The notes below the pieces were generated by a model. It was not told where the DNA came from. It searched no databases and saw only the letters and a list, made by a program, of their open reading frames with translations. Below, one piece after another: positions 11,600 to 23,279 of a stretch of 64,000 bases of DNA. The position numbers and the translations under genes were made by a program. Positions within the stretch are counted from its first letter, which is position 1, and every line of letters starts with the position of its first letter. Location of the stretch: positions 7,588,616 to 7,652,615 of the forward strand of contig HG738139.1 of assembly GCA_000499405.2 (NCBI GenBank), written 5' to 3'. The stretch comes from Onchocerca volvulus. Its lineage: Eukaryota > Nematoda > Chromadorea > Rhabditida > Onchocercidae.

Positions 11600-13545
11600 A
11601 TTGATTAATCACTTACGAAAATTTCCGGAAATAGCTTCAGAAATGTCTAAAAAAGGTTTAATCTCAAAGCTTCGATATTTATGGCCATGATTTTTGCCTT
11701 CAATTTCTAGAACTCGATCCTCGAAGACTTTCGAAATTTTCGATTTTGACGATTTAGTTTTTTTAAGCATACGATCTCGAATTACTCTCGAGACATGACC
11801 TCAGATTAAGACCTCAAGACTTAAAACTTTTCTGAGTTCAAAGTTGTCGTGTATTTCACATGTCGTAGAAAACATAAGCTAATATAAACTATTTTTTTTT
11901 TCGTAAATGTCAGTTAAGCAATGAAAACTGAAAATTTTGCCAATCAATAACTGCAATGACAAACAGTTTCAAAATTACGGAACTTTGAGAGCGATTTAAG
12001 TGAAATCGAAAAACAATTGTTGTGAACAGCTGATATTTATCATTTTCTGCTTTCTACCTCTTCCTCCTAAACTTTCTGAAATCAATAAACTCTTGTATAA
12101 TTTATTGCCAGATGTCGAACTTTTTGTTAAAGAGCAATTTATGAATAAAATATGAAAACAGTAACTGCTCCTTTGAGCTTACCTGCATCATTTATTTACT
12201 ATCATTGTTCAATTTTTCTTTTCCGAGGACTTATTTGTTGGGCATTTTTCGCCTGACTGGTAAAAGTCTTCTGGTGGTGTTAATATAACCATGCGACAAC
12301 AATATAGCAATAAATACATTTTGAGATATGTGATCATTGGATTGTCATTCACATTGGTTTATTTCCTTTTGCTCATTTATGAATTAAATAGAATTATCTT
12401 CAGTTTATACCCATAACGATTTGCATATTTCCGTCTGAAAAGACTCATAATCGTAGCTCCATCAAGGAAAGACCTGCCTATAGCTCTGTATATTATTAAC
12501 TGATCTGATTAAATATAGGAATGATCTGACTTTGGTATAGGGACGAAAGACTAATCGAACTATCTAGTAGTTGGTTCCCTCTGAAGTTTCCCTCAGGATA
12601 GCTGAAGTACGTAATGAAGCTGTTATATTCGGTAAAGCGAATGATCAGAGGAATTGTGGTACGAAACGTCTTCAACCTATTCTCAAACTTTCGATGAGTC
12701 TGACGTCTTGCTTGCTTGAATGAAGCGTAGACATTGAATGTGTGCTCCAATTGGGCCATTTTTGGTATACGAAAATGGCGCTGTGAGATGAACCAAACGT
12801 TGAGTTGAAGTATGAATATATAGAAATTATCAATATTTAATCACTATAATAAGACTACTTATAAAGTATCAAATATCGTTGCTAATCTATCAAATCTTCC
12901 ATCTATCAGCATTAACTGGTCTTCTGAATTCATAGAAGTACTAAACTTTAATTTATTTGATATGTGGCGGAATTTTTCTTGGCCTTTCCTATTTTAGATC
13001 CTTGTGGCTGACAACAACTCAACTTCTGTTTTTGAATGTGAAATGTCGGAATTTCATACTGGCACTCTTATTTCGACTTCGATGATGCATTACGGCCAGG
13101 TGAAGGTTTTTCTGTCATCTCCGTCTTTTGTTTGTGCATGTTTTTAAATTGTAATCCGTAATAAATGTTAGTAAACACCTGAATACATATTATTTCGTGT
13201 TCTCTATCGGTCCCTATCACTTCAGTTATCATGAACTTGAAGTTATTTGTCGAATTTGAGTTTTCTGTCGAAACTTCTCATTTAATAATTTCTCTTAGTT
13301 ATTGTAATTGAAGGGAAGTATAGAATAAAAAATGTGATTTATAACGAAGTAGATATCAGTGATATCTTCAAATGCTTCATTGTTAGTCTGTTGCTTTCCA
13401 AACACATTATTATCTTTTTGGCAAGTTATCGTGCTCGATCGTATTGTGACTTTTTCAGACTATGTATTTCATATAATATATTTGTCATATCAGTTACTCA
13501 AAAAACTGTTTCATTTGCAGTTAGCTGTGACGCTGTACATCTTTG
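11600..13545. other. intergenic between FAR-B and myosin light chain
   Basis: 1.9 kb of divergent upstream sequence for FAR-B (minus) and MLC (plus). A minus-strand frame from ATG at 12759 down to 12496 (87 codons) is the only notable open stretch. It has no recognised motif and no splice partner. A polypyrimidine-type CATTTGCAG at 13511-13519 lies 27 bases upstream of the MLC start and is a candidate trans-splice acceptor. Confidence 0.45.
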
Positions 13546-15133
13546 ATGGCATCCAGGAAAACACTGAATCGACGGCCTCGTCCGCAACGAGCAACAAGCA
13601 ATGTTTTTGCCATGTTTGATCAGGCTCAAATACAGGTTACTGCAGTCCTATGGTTATTTGGTTAAAAGCAATAGATTATAATCTGTTGAAGTTTGATTTA
13701 TATACATTTGCATAAAATAATAATGCAATTTGTTGTTTTATTCCTCTCATGCCATTTCTTGTTCCTATTTCATAGGTACAATTAACAGCTTACTATTTTT
13801 GTTTGATGTTTTCATAATTTTAGCATACTGGCACTTCTTTTAATTCATTAAAGTTAAATTAGCCTGTAACAATCGATGTTTTGTCCAACATTATTTTTCT
13901 TTAAATTTTTATATATTCAATTGTAAAATTATTAGGTCTTCATTTATAAAATTTTCAGGAGTTTAAAGAAGCTTTTAATATGATCGATCAGAATCGTGAT
14001 GGTTTCATCGATGTCCAAGATTTGCAGGATATGTTTGCATCATTAGGTTCGTACCATTAACGATAGATGAAATGCGTATTGTTGGTACGCTTTGCTTACA
14101 TTAATTGATAAGTTAGAAATTTTTTTTTTTTGCAGGGAAAGAAGTAAATGAAGAGTTTTTGGAAAAAATGATCAGTGAAGCTCCAGGACCAATCAATTTT
14201 ACCATGTTTCTTACGTTATTTGGCGAGAAATTGACTGGAACAGATCCGGAAGAGGTTATAATTCAGTTCACAAAACAAAACTGATTTAGTTCACAAAACT
14301 AATTTATTTGTTTTTGTACCATTCATCTTATATTAATATGTGAGTCAACGTATTTTCATTTATTACCTCACATTGTTTTGGTAGAAGACATTCACATTGA
14401 AATAATTTCTTATTTAGGCAATATATTTACATCGAATATTGCTTGCTATTTGAAAAATGACCGAAAATATTAGTATAATATCTTCTAATTATTAATTACA
14501 TTGGAATAATTTCTTATTTAGGTAATTAAAAATGCATTTCAATGTTTTGACGTAGATAATAGTGGTTTTTTGAGTGAAGATCGTCTTCGAGAATTGCTAA
14601 CTACAATGGGTGATCGCTATACCGATGAGCAGGTAATTCTGAAGATATATTTAATTATTTGTTTAAGATTTCATGGTATTGGAAAGTCGTATATTTTGAA
14701 GCATCAAGTTGTATTTCACAGTCTAATATTCTTCCGTGCATAATTCTTCCCCTTATATTTTGTATCTGCAGCAATTTTAGATAGAGCATCTGGCGTAAGA
14801 AGTACTTTGAAAAATAAGAATTTGCTTAAGATTAATTACATTCGAGGGAATTCGTAAGAATGAAGAAACATGCAGTGTTTGCTGATTACTTTTTGCAAAG
14901 AAAACCATATTACTAAGCACTATTCATTGACCAAATACTTTATCCTTTAATGTTTATCGACGAGAGATAACACTGAATCAAATTTATGTTATTGTTTATA
15001 GTTCTCTCATAAAGTAAGATTACAGGTGGATGAACTGTTTCGCGATGCGCCAATCAGAAACGGTATGTTTGATTATGTCGAATTCACTCGAATGCTTAAG
15101 CACGGTACGAAAGATAAAGATGATGCCAATTAA
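13546..15133 (+). CDS. mlc-4: non-muscle myosin regulatory light chain
   Basis: EF-hand light chain that binds the myosin II heavy-chain neck and, when phosphorylated, activates actomyosin contraction (cytokinesis, morphogenesis). Exons: 13546-13635, 13959-14046, 14136-14254, 14522-14632, 15026-15133; 516 nt, 171 aa, the usual length. The N-terminus carries the basic stretch and kinase site [10 protein letters not shown] (Thr-Ser pair equivalent to Thr18/Ser19 of vertebrate MRLC). EF-hand 1 has an intact calcium loop ([12 protein letters not shown]). The later hands are degenerate, as is typical ([12 protein letters not shown]-terminal [10 protein letters not shown]). The length and the non-muscle style N-terminus favour mlc-4 over the muscle RLCs mlc-1/2. 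A CAG acceptor shortly before the ATG suggests trans-splicing. Confidence 0.95.
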
Positions 15134-15436
15134 GAACTATTGTGCAAGATTTTTTCCTGAACAGTGTATCTCATTGTGAATTGACAAGCTATTTTTATAC
15201 GATTATTTTATTATCAAAAAAATATCACATTTTATTTTTCATTGCTTTTTCTGTGTGAATTTTGATAACATTCCATCAATTTTCATTTTTAAATATTCAT
15301 AAAACTATCAATGGAAAACAAAAAAAAGACTGCATAAAGAAAATTGGAAAGAATAAAATCATTAGATATACGAAAGATCTAAAAATGTTGTGGTACGACG
15401 ACATCTCGATTTGAATGATATTAATTTTCTCCTCCA

Positions 15437-15535
15437 ACATATGGTACAAATATAATGCCCAAAAAACTGGCTTTAATTCTTTTATTAAAGTCAGTTTTAC
15501 ATGCCTTTTTTGCGCATTATATTTGTACCATATGT
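15437..15535. repeat. ~100-bp fold-back inverted repeat (MITE-like hairpin)
   Basis: The left arm starts ACATATGGTACAAATATAAT and the right arm is its reverse complement ending at 15535. Arms of about 41 and 52 nt pair almost perfectly around a loop of about six T-rich bases, apart from an inner indel. Similar open frames therefore appear on both strands. It could be a fold-back transposon remnant or a transcribed hairpin. Confidence 0.85.
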
Positions 15536-15669
15536 TTTTAGTACTTATAATTGATGCAAAAGTTATCACCTTGCATTTTCTACCATCTTACATTTTAAGA
15601 GATTATTGACTTGTGAATATTTAAAAGGAAATGCTAAAAAAAATTATCTTTTCACTTGACATATACTAA

Positions 15670-16036
15670 TCTATTCTACTATATAAAAAAAAATGTAAAT
15701 GTTCGTTAGTACTTGCTACACAATGTTTTAAGTTCTTTACCGATTGATTTGAAATTTTGACACAACGTTGCATTCGAATAGGCGTGTGTTTCTATATAGA
15801 TACACCTACTTTTTTCTTGCCTCTCACACCTATGACAGGTAAAAGAATAAATAAAAATGTAAATGTTCGTTGTTCATTTCTACACAACGTTTCAAGTTCT
15901 TCACTGACTGATTTGAAATTTTGATAAAATGTTGTATTCGAGTAGGTGCGTGTTTTTTTATGTAAATGAAGCACGTGTTTAAGATTTTCGGATTAACTGA
16001 GGGTAGTCATGCGAAGCGTGGCACGGCTCCAGCTAG
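15670..16036 (+). mobile_element. short non-autonomous Helitron (HINE)
   Basis: The 5' end is TCTATTCTACTATATAAAA directly after an A. The 3' end is a small hairpin (CATGCGAAGCGTG, 16008-16020), then 12 bases, then CTAG (16033-16036) and a T. TC...hairpin...CTRR inserted between A and T are the Helitron hallmarks. The interior holds two ~110-bp direct copies (about 15684-15800 and 15852-15964) of a segment reading TGTAAATGTTCGTT ... TTGAAATTTTGA ... GAATAGGCGTGTGTTT. No Rep/helicase coding is present, so it would depend on an autonomous partner elsewhere. Confidence 0.75.
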
Positions 16037-18394
16037 TTAGTGCAGTATATTTCACTCTATGTTATTCCGAATTCTAGAGTTCGTTTTTATGATTTATACA
16101 TCTTATAAATATTTCACATTACATCAATTTTTCAGCAAAATAAAGAGAAATGGAAGTAATTTTGAGATTAATTGGTGACTTCGAAAATTGAGTTTAGATT
16201 TTAATAAAGAGGGGCTAGATTTCACTGAGATTGCGAGAATCTGTAGGAAATGATTTGGCGTCTAATTTTCACCTCTGAAAGAAGAATGGTTGATTTTAAA
16301 ATCAAGCCTCACAGTTCACAATTTACATCATGTATTTTCGATAGATAGTATCTTTATGTTTTTCTTCGCTTTGATAAGGATTTTTTTTTTTTGCGGAAAT
16401 GTTTTTGATGCAAGGTCAAAATTTCATTTTAAATATTTTTTTTTATTTTTTCTTCCGAAATTTTGAAAGTAATTCGCAGAGAAATGAATTTTCTAGACTG
16501 GTCGAATTCTCCCTTCGATGTAAAAAAGCTCTGTGATGGGAGGTAAATTCTATATTAGAATATGACTTTTTTTGCACTAAATAGCAATGGAAAAAACTAA
16601 AGGAGTTATTCTTTAAATTTCAATATCTAAATAAAGAGAAAAATATATTGAAATTAACCAAATGGCAGAAGGAGTTATTCTTCTCTGCAAACGATGGTGC
16701 TCGCTGCAACAATATATTCTTAATAGGTTTTGCATTTATTTAAATATATTTATAATATATGCGCATATCAATTCTTTTTTGTTTACTCAAATCTAAGTTT
16801 GTTGTTTTCTTAAATGCTGAAGTTAGTGAATGTTCCTCTAATTGCTGTACTATGACTGTAATGGAAAATTTCCCGTGACCTCTTAGCCGGATGGATTAAA
16901 TGTATTCTGAGGTTCATCATTCCACATTATTTTAGATAATGGTCAACAACTATTTCCAAATCATTATTGGTCTTGTAAAATCAAAGCAATCGTCAAGTGA
17001 TTCAAAACAAAAATATTCTGCTAATGAAGTATCATCTGATGCATTAAATGATACTAACAACTGAAAAGGTTTCATTTTTGTTGCGAGCAAATCTGATGAA
17101 ACTAAAGATGGAGAACTTGCTGCAACAATACGCAAATCTTCATCGGCAAAGTAAAACAAGCAAAAATATGCAAGTAGTGCAATAAGTTCATTCAACACCA
17201 CAATAGCAGCAACTAGTTATTAATATTAATTGTCAGCTAAAGGCTAAAAAAGAGAATATAAAAAAAGTATCATTCCAAAAATTTACGAAACTATCTGTGT
17301 TCATATTTTCGGGTTTGTAACATTTTTCGTTCTTATATGGCTGGAAATAAAAAATCCAAAAGGTGCAGAAAAGTTAAAAGTTAAGAGCTTGGACTTCCAT
17401 CAATAATCGCTGGATTCATAATTCAGATAATGTATGGACAATGAGCACAAAAAAATGCTTCCACTATTCTAACTTTCGTTTCTTTTGATCAATTTGATCC
17501 CCTTCTGCTATGAAACAAATCATGATAAAAACAAAATCAAACATGTTCCTTTTTATCCTTCTTTGTCATCGTCTTTTCGTGATTCCAATAAGAATGGTAG
17601 CTAAGCTTTTAGTCAGGTTTTTATGTTTGTGAAACTTTTCGAAGTATTCTGCTGAGTTATATTCTACTACCGACTTTGAACGAAATGGTGTTGATTTGCG
17701 AATTTTTAAGACCATCACTTTGGTTTTTTGGGTTTATTGAGCACTCTTTACAGAATGTCGCATTGCTGTCACGAAAAATGACCTTTCTAAGAGTTCCAAA
17801 GTGCAATATTTCAGATTCTATCTATTGCTTATTCTACCTTTTCCTTCCTTGAATGCTTTTCTCTACAACAAAGAGTACCATAACAGAGAGTCTTGGCCAT
17901 GTCAATTACAGTAGTATAAAGCAGACGGATGAATGTGCTAGACAGATGACGAGAAATAAACTAATCGATATGTAATTTGAAAGATATATGTATGTACTCT
18001 TCCTGACTTGATTTGGGCAATGCGAATGAATTCCAGCCTTTAAGACAAGAAAAAAGAATGAGAGAAAGGGAAAATGACTGTTTGGCCCAATTTTTGAGAC
18101 CAAATACATTCAAACTTTACAGGGCCATACTTGATTTGTGTCTCACTACCAGTGTCTCCACTGATGTCCTCTGTCTCCTTAAAGGAACGCTAGTTAACTC
18201 AACGGTTTGCACTTACTTACAAATTGCAACTGTTATTTGCCGAAATTTCGGTGACAATTTTCACCATTTCTGCGATTCGGTCTTTTCATCTCATCCCAAA
18301 GGGAATGATCGATTCATGGCAACAACAACAAACGCTGCTGTCAATGTAATTATCGGAAATGCGACATTTTTCACGCACAAACATATGTACGTAC

Positions 18395-18421
18395 ATACAC
18401 ACACACACACACACACACACG
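18395..18421. repeat. (CA)n microsatellite
   Basis: An uninterrupted run of about a dozen CA dinucleotides following ATGTACGTACATA. It creates His/Thr-rich spurious frames. No associated gene. Confidence 0.9.
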
Positions 18422-20297
18422 ACATTCATGTCATCTCTTGCTTCTAAATTTTGTTCCAATATGGATTTTCATGAATTATTCAGCAATAAGAATGATTGGT
18501 CTGTCAGAAAACAGCAATTACATCGACCGACCGACTTTTCCATTTTTGCTTTTCTCGTTCTATCATTTCAGATTCTCAGCTTTAGCAATGGATATATTAA
18601 TTATTTAGAAGACGGCATAAATGATTTCCAATAATTGAAGAGATAATCAATATCTGGAAGTTACATACCTGTCGCTTCGCTTGAATGATATATAACTGCT
18701 CTTGTACAGTAGAAATGCTCATTCCTAGACACTACTATAGGAAAACGTACGGACGAGACTTTAATCATTCGAGAGAAGAAATAGTTTACCTGTAATTGTC
18801 ATCGGGAGCTTTTTGCCGCATTTTGTTTTGAATCATCCATTAGATTCCGAAACTTTCCATCACTTCACACTCTCTCGCTTTCATTTACCCTCTCTCTGTC
18901 GTGTCCTTCCTTTCATCAACTGATTCTATTCATGTGATTAACAAAAACAGATTTATTTTTGAAATTTTCTCATCAAAAACTGTAAAATAATTTCTTTGCT
19001 TCTTTTACCTCTTTTCGGTTGTTTCCGATTACATCAACTCATCCATCATTATTTTACGAAATGTTGACACTAATGTATGCAGTGGAGTGCCATATTCTCC
19101 ATAGTAACGAATGTCCAGGAAGACAAAGAGAGTGAAGTTTTGGAATGCCACTTTAATTGCTTCTTCAGCCAATCTTCATTACTATTTCCAATGCTATTTC
19201 TTCTATTATTTTAAGTTTTTGAGGAAAAATTCCAGATTCTTTTTTTCCGAATTATTTCGCTTCATGAAAGCAAAATAGTATCATTTGCAAATATTTTCTA
19301 TTAGGTAATTGATGTGTCGTTTATTGATGATAAAATCAAATTAATGATAAAGTATGTCATTATTGATTGATTGATTTTCTAACAAAGCATGTTTTCTCAT
19401 ATTTTTCTCAGGAAACATTTACATTTGCAAAGCAATCATATTCAAGTACGGATTGGTAAGAAAATAGAATGTACATGTGAACAACTCGCTTTCATAGAAA
19501 TTGAAACAGACTTGCACATCTTCATAGACAGTCTTTCATCAGCATTTTATTGAATTATAAATGAATGAATAGCTAATCGATGAACTGTTCTCGATATCAG
19601 CAATTTCTTCCTTTACGAATTTCCTGAACTTGTTTGTTTATCTTCTGAACCTTGCAAGCAAGGCGTGACATGTTGACTTTGTGCTGGCTTTTTGGCCTAA
19701 TCCGTACTCCTTGATTTCTACATAGTTATTATTCTATAAATTTTTTGATTAATTTTTCACAGCTTTGTCCTTTTTATTCGTTCACTTATTACGATTTTTA
19801 GTATATTTAGTGTTTAAAGAAGTCTAATCAACTGATAATTTCATTTTTAAAATTAGATGTTAGAGATCTCCATAAATTTTTTTTATCACCTTTTCTTCTA
19901 CTGTCAGCCTTTCTCTTTCTTATAGTAGCTACAAAGTGTCATTTTTCCGGATTAACTGGAGAAATTTTGGTTTAATATATTTTCTTTTCTATTCAATCCA
20001 GTAAAATGCGAATAAGATACAATTTTGATCCAGTTTTCTCTAATTATACTGAGTGAAGATAATAAATGTCGATTATAAATTCATTTCGGAGATTTTTTGA
20101 TGAAATTTTGGTGGAGTGGAGGAAACGTTGATTCCATCGAGATTTGGATATATTTTTGATTAGCCGAACTTGACTGATTAAATTCTATGTACATATTGAA
20201 TGCTTTTTCTTCGATTTTTTAAAGGATAAATTGTGCAAGAAAACTTTCTTCACCGTATTATTTCTTTATTTTTTAGGTATTGAAATTTTGCATGCAA

Positions 20298-20304
20298 ACT
20301 GCAG
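20298..20304 (+). promoter_or_regulatory. probable trans-splice acceptor directly at a start codon
   Basis: ACTGCAG is followed immediately by ATGG, leaving no leader sequence of its own. A stronger pyrimidine-rich acceptor (TTTTTTAG) ends at 20276, but it would include an upstream ATG with a short decoy frame. Direct joining of a spliced leader to the ATG is the simplest reading. Confidence 0.4.
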
Positions 20305-21384
20305 ATGGCTGTGTCGTCATCGCCAGCTACAATATTCGATCTTTCTAAAGAAGATCTTAGCTCAATCTTGCAAACTCTAAAACCAACCATTGATGAGAGA
20401 ACGGCAAATTCGATGTCTGTTTGCGAACTTCGAACTCGCATCACCGAGTGGTTAATGCTAAATGATTTGTCAACAATGCATGATTTCAAACATCTGGAAA
20501 ATTCCCAACAATGGAAAGTACCGGACAGAGCAGATCACTGCATATCATGCGGCAAATACAAAGTCACTTCCATCGGTAAGTTGTCCAATTCGGTTATTAG
20601 CACAAAGATTTTGAAATTTTCGCAAAAAATCAACAACGATTGTATCCGTTATGTAATATTTTTTATCATCGGAAAGTTCACAAGACTGAGTTACCAAAGA
20701 TCAAATTTCCTCTCTGAAAAATCAAAATTTCTACGACAATTTTTATTGTATAACTGGAAATCATATTTTACTTTTTTCAGGAAATAATACATCAAAAAGT
20801 ACGAGCGCAATAATTGAACAACCATTAACAAGTCGAGAGTCGCTGGTGTTTGTTGGCAGGTCGACCAATTTACCTTCATCTGTCCTGCAAATCATAGATT
20901 TCTCCAAACCTCTAAATCCAAATATGATTTTGTAAGTGACAACTTTTCTTTGGTATAAATATAAGTAAATTACTGTTGAAATTAAATTTGAACTTTAATT
21001 TTGCTATCTTTTGGTTTTCCATATAGCAAAGGAATTTCTGAATTTATTCAAATAGCCACATTACGGATGTGAATATCTTATATTCATCAGGTAATTTTTT
21101 TCAGATGATTGCTACAAATGCTTCCACGTGTCCCAATTGATAATTCCTTGATAAAATTACATTTGTTATATTTTAGGAAAACGATGCACGACCAAAACGG
21201 CAACGAAATTTTAAACAAAAAGAAGCATGGATACGATTATGGGAAAGATCTATGCAATAAATGTGCTCATTGGACTTTTCCCAATTTAAATTGTTTTCCA
21301 AATCATCAAAATGATTGGGTTGATGCTTCTGTTGCCGTCAATCCAACTTCCGCTAGTTTTTTATGCTTTTCCTGTAATAGTTAG
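20305..21384 (+). CDS. unrecognised Cys-rich protein, 209 aa
   Basis: I do not recognise this family. Exons 20305-20575, 20781-20931 and 21177-21384 join in phase (630 nt) with good GTAAG donors and pyrimidine-rich CAG/TAG acceptors, so the gene is well supported structurally. There is no signal peptide or membrane segment. Three CxxC pairs occur (about residues 79/82, 167/170 and 204/207), plus C180/H184, with the last pair two residues from the end. This spacing suggests one or two structural zinc sites. The N-terminal ~75 residues are predicted helical (DLSKEDLSSILQTLKPTIDE) with a conserved-looking LRTRITEWLML segment. The middle exon is low-complexity Ser/Thr/Asn. It converges on the minus-strand Cys/His-rich gene at 23280-24501. 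A nuclear or cytosolic zinc-binding role is inference only. Confidence 0.7.
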
Positions 21385-23279
21385 TCATTTTTCCATCCGT
21401 TCTTTAAAATTTTCACCATTTCTGGCTGATTTCAATCATAGAAATGATTGGCCAATAACTATTCGATAATTTTGACGTTGCTAATATGTTCTTTTAATTA
21501 ATTTGACCAAAATTTTTTGTTCAGCATATTTCGCTAAGCTTTCGAAGATATAAATTACTAAAATATATGTTTTATCGATTGGTTTGCCGCTCTATTCCAT
21601 TTTGATCTCGATTGCTTTGTGAACAATTTAAGTCTTGGCTGGAGACGATATATTTTAATTCATAAGCTCTATTCCAAAGGTTAACTTCCTTCATTTAAAC
21701 TATTTTTCTTTTCTGACTATTTTTCTTTGACTTTTTTTCTTACATTAAGACATAAATTTCAAGCCGTGAAACTTCTGCAGAAAGAGTTCAACTGTTGGTT
21801 ATCTATATCCTGCAAAAAATCCGAAATATTCTAATATATTTATTGCTTTATGATATCGAAGAATGAAAATAACCAGAAATTATATTATGATTGAAGAACG
21901 GTAAATCAGTCGACAGTTGTATTTCTGACGATAATTGAAAATGATGAAGATTCTCGGGATATTATTTGTGTCATCATTTTAAAGTATTTGCAGTTCCATA
22001 ATAAAGTATATGAATGAAATATTTACATTCAATGTTTGCAAGTATTAATTATCGATTAAAGAATTATTTCGAATACCTTTAAAGAATATTTTAATGATGA
22101 TTTCCTGCAAATAAAAAGATTTCGAAGAAGGTAAAGCAAGCAACTACAATGCATTCATATTATTGAAATTAAACTTCCATTCATAAAATTTTGTTTACTT
22201 GCTATTCTTCGTAACAAGAACGAAGAGCAATTATTTCTGTGGATTTTCGACTGAGATTCGAATTTATTGTATTCAAAATTCTGAAGGCTTCAAAATGACA
22301 TGAATAGAGATAAGATGGAATAGCAAAGAATGAAGATATGTCATTAGTCTTGAGCAAGATATGTTCGTCAAATCATCATATTATGAAAGTTGGATGCATC
22401 GAGATCGCCGAGCAGTTTAATTTCTCATCGTCAACAACATCTGAATCATTTGTACGTTTACTGATCTGCAATTAACCTGTCATTTACATTACCTTTATAT
22501 CTCGTCATCAGCTATCATATGTATAATGATTTCATTCATAAATGCATGTTTGCTTGTTTGTTTACTTGTTTCGCATTTCTTTTTGATTATTGCAGCGTTG
22601 TAAAGTTCCGTTGTTATATTCTAAAAATCAGTATTATTGTCATATGGCCGTCTTCTTTTTGCGTCCTTCGTTTTCTATTCAATTATTCATTCAAAATCGC
22701 AAAGTCTTCTTAAGAAGAATGACTAACCTCAGGTAGGAATCTATGATCCGAATCGCTGTTCGTCGAGATATTTACATATTCTGCATAAGAATCATTCCCA
22801 GTACTGAATAAACTGACTACATAATTGTATCAAAGTTATTAAAAGGAAGTCTCAAACTCAAAATTTCGGAAATATTCACAAAATGATCACAATGGATTCT
22901 AATATATGTGATCTATTTTAGTTTATGATAAATACTTCCAATATTCAGCTAACCATATGATCTGAGTTGGCGTTGAAGAGAAAAACGTTAAATCTGAAGT
23001 TTCGGATGTAAAATTTAGCGATGGTTGTATTGAACGAACGGATTTCATTTTGAATTTATGATGATCGTATTTCTTGAGAAAAGAAGAGATTATTTATAAA
23101 CTTAGATAAGCTGAATAACTCATTTATTTGTTAGAGATAATGCATATTTTGTTATTATTTTGCATTGTTCATTTTGAATTTGCATGAACAATCAATGTGA
23201 TTTGCTATTTTAATTTCATAAGCTTTCACAGGTTTGTATTTCAACTTCTTATTGCAAACATCTCATACGATAATTGCTT
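21385..23279. other. convergent intergenic region, nothing supported
   Basis: The two flanking genes point into this 1.9 kb region, so it holds their 3' UTRs. No open frame with splice partners or motif was seen; a plus-strand frame at 22519-22713 is hydrophobic AT-driven noise. Confidence 0.5.

Larger units (their letters stand above)
15134..20304. other. gene-poor 5.2 kb with repeats and mobile-element debris
   Basis: After the MLC stop, no gene could be assembled. The stretch contains a fold-back repeat (15437-15535), a Helitron (15670-16036), poly-T tracts and a (CA)n microsatellite near 18395-18420. Open frames at 16950-17201 (minus, Ser/Asp/Phe-rich, no ATG at its head) and 18013-18447 (plus, running into the CA repeat) lack splice partners and recognisable motifs. 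Confidence 0.5.

Noticed and set aside
12496..12759. 87-codon minus-strand frame with a basic N-terminal part
   Set aside because: No family, splice signal or conserved motif; kept only as part of the intergenic note. A decayed mobile-element origin is possible but unsupported.
15297..15609. Two opposite-strand frames sharing WYKYNAQK and ALYLYHM segments
   Set aside because: They arise because the region is an inverted repeat; no start context, splice site or domain.
16950..17201. Minus-strand frame that looks like a signal peptide followed by an acidic Ser/Phe-rich chain
   Set aside because: The frame opens with GTG, not ATG, and no acceptor-donor pair frames it convincingly.
18013..18447. 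144-codon plus-strand frame
   Set aside because: It ends in a CA microsatellite, has no recognisable motif or splice partners, and its composition is like surrounding non-coding DNA.
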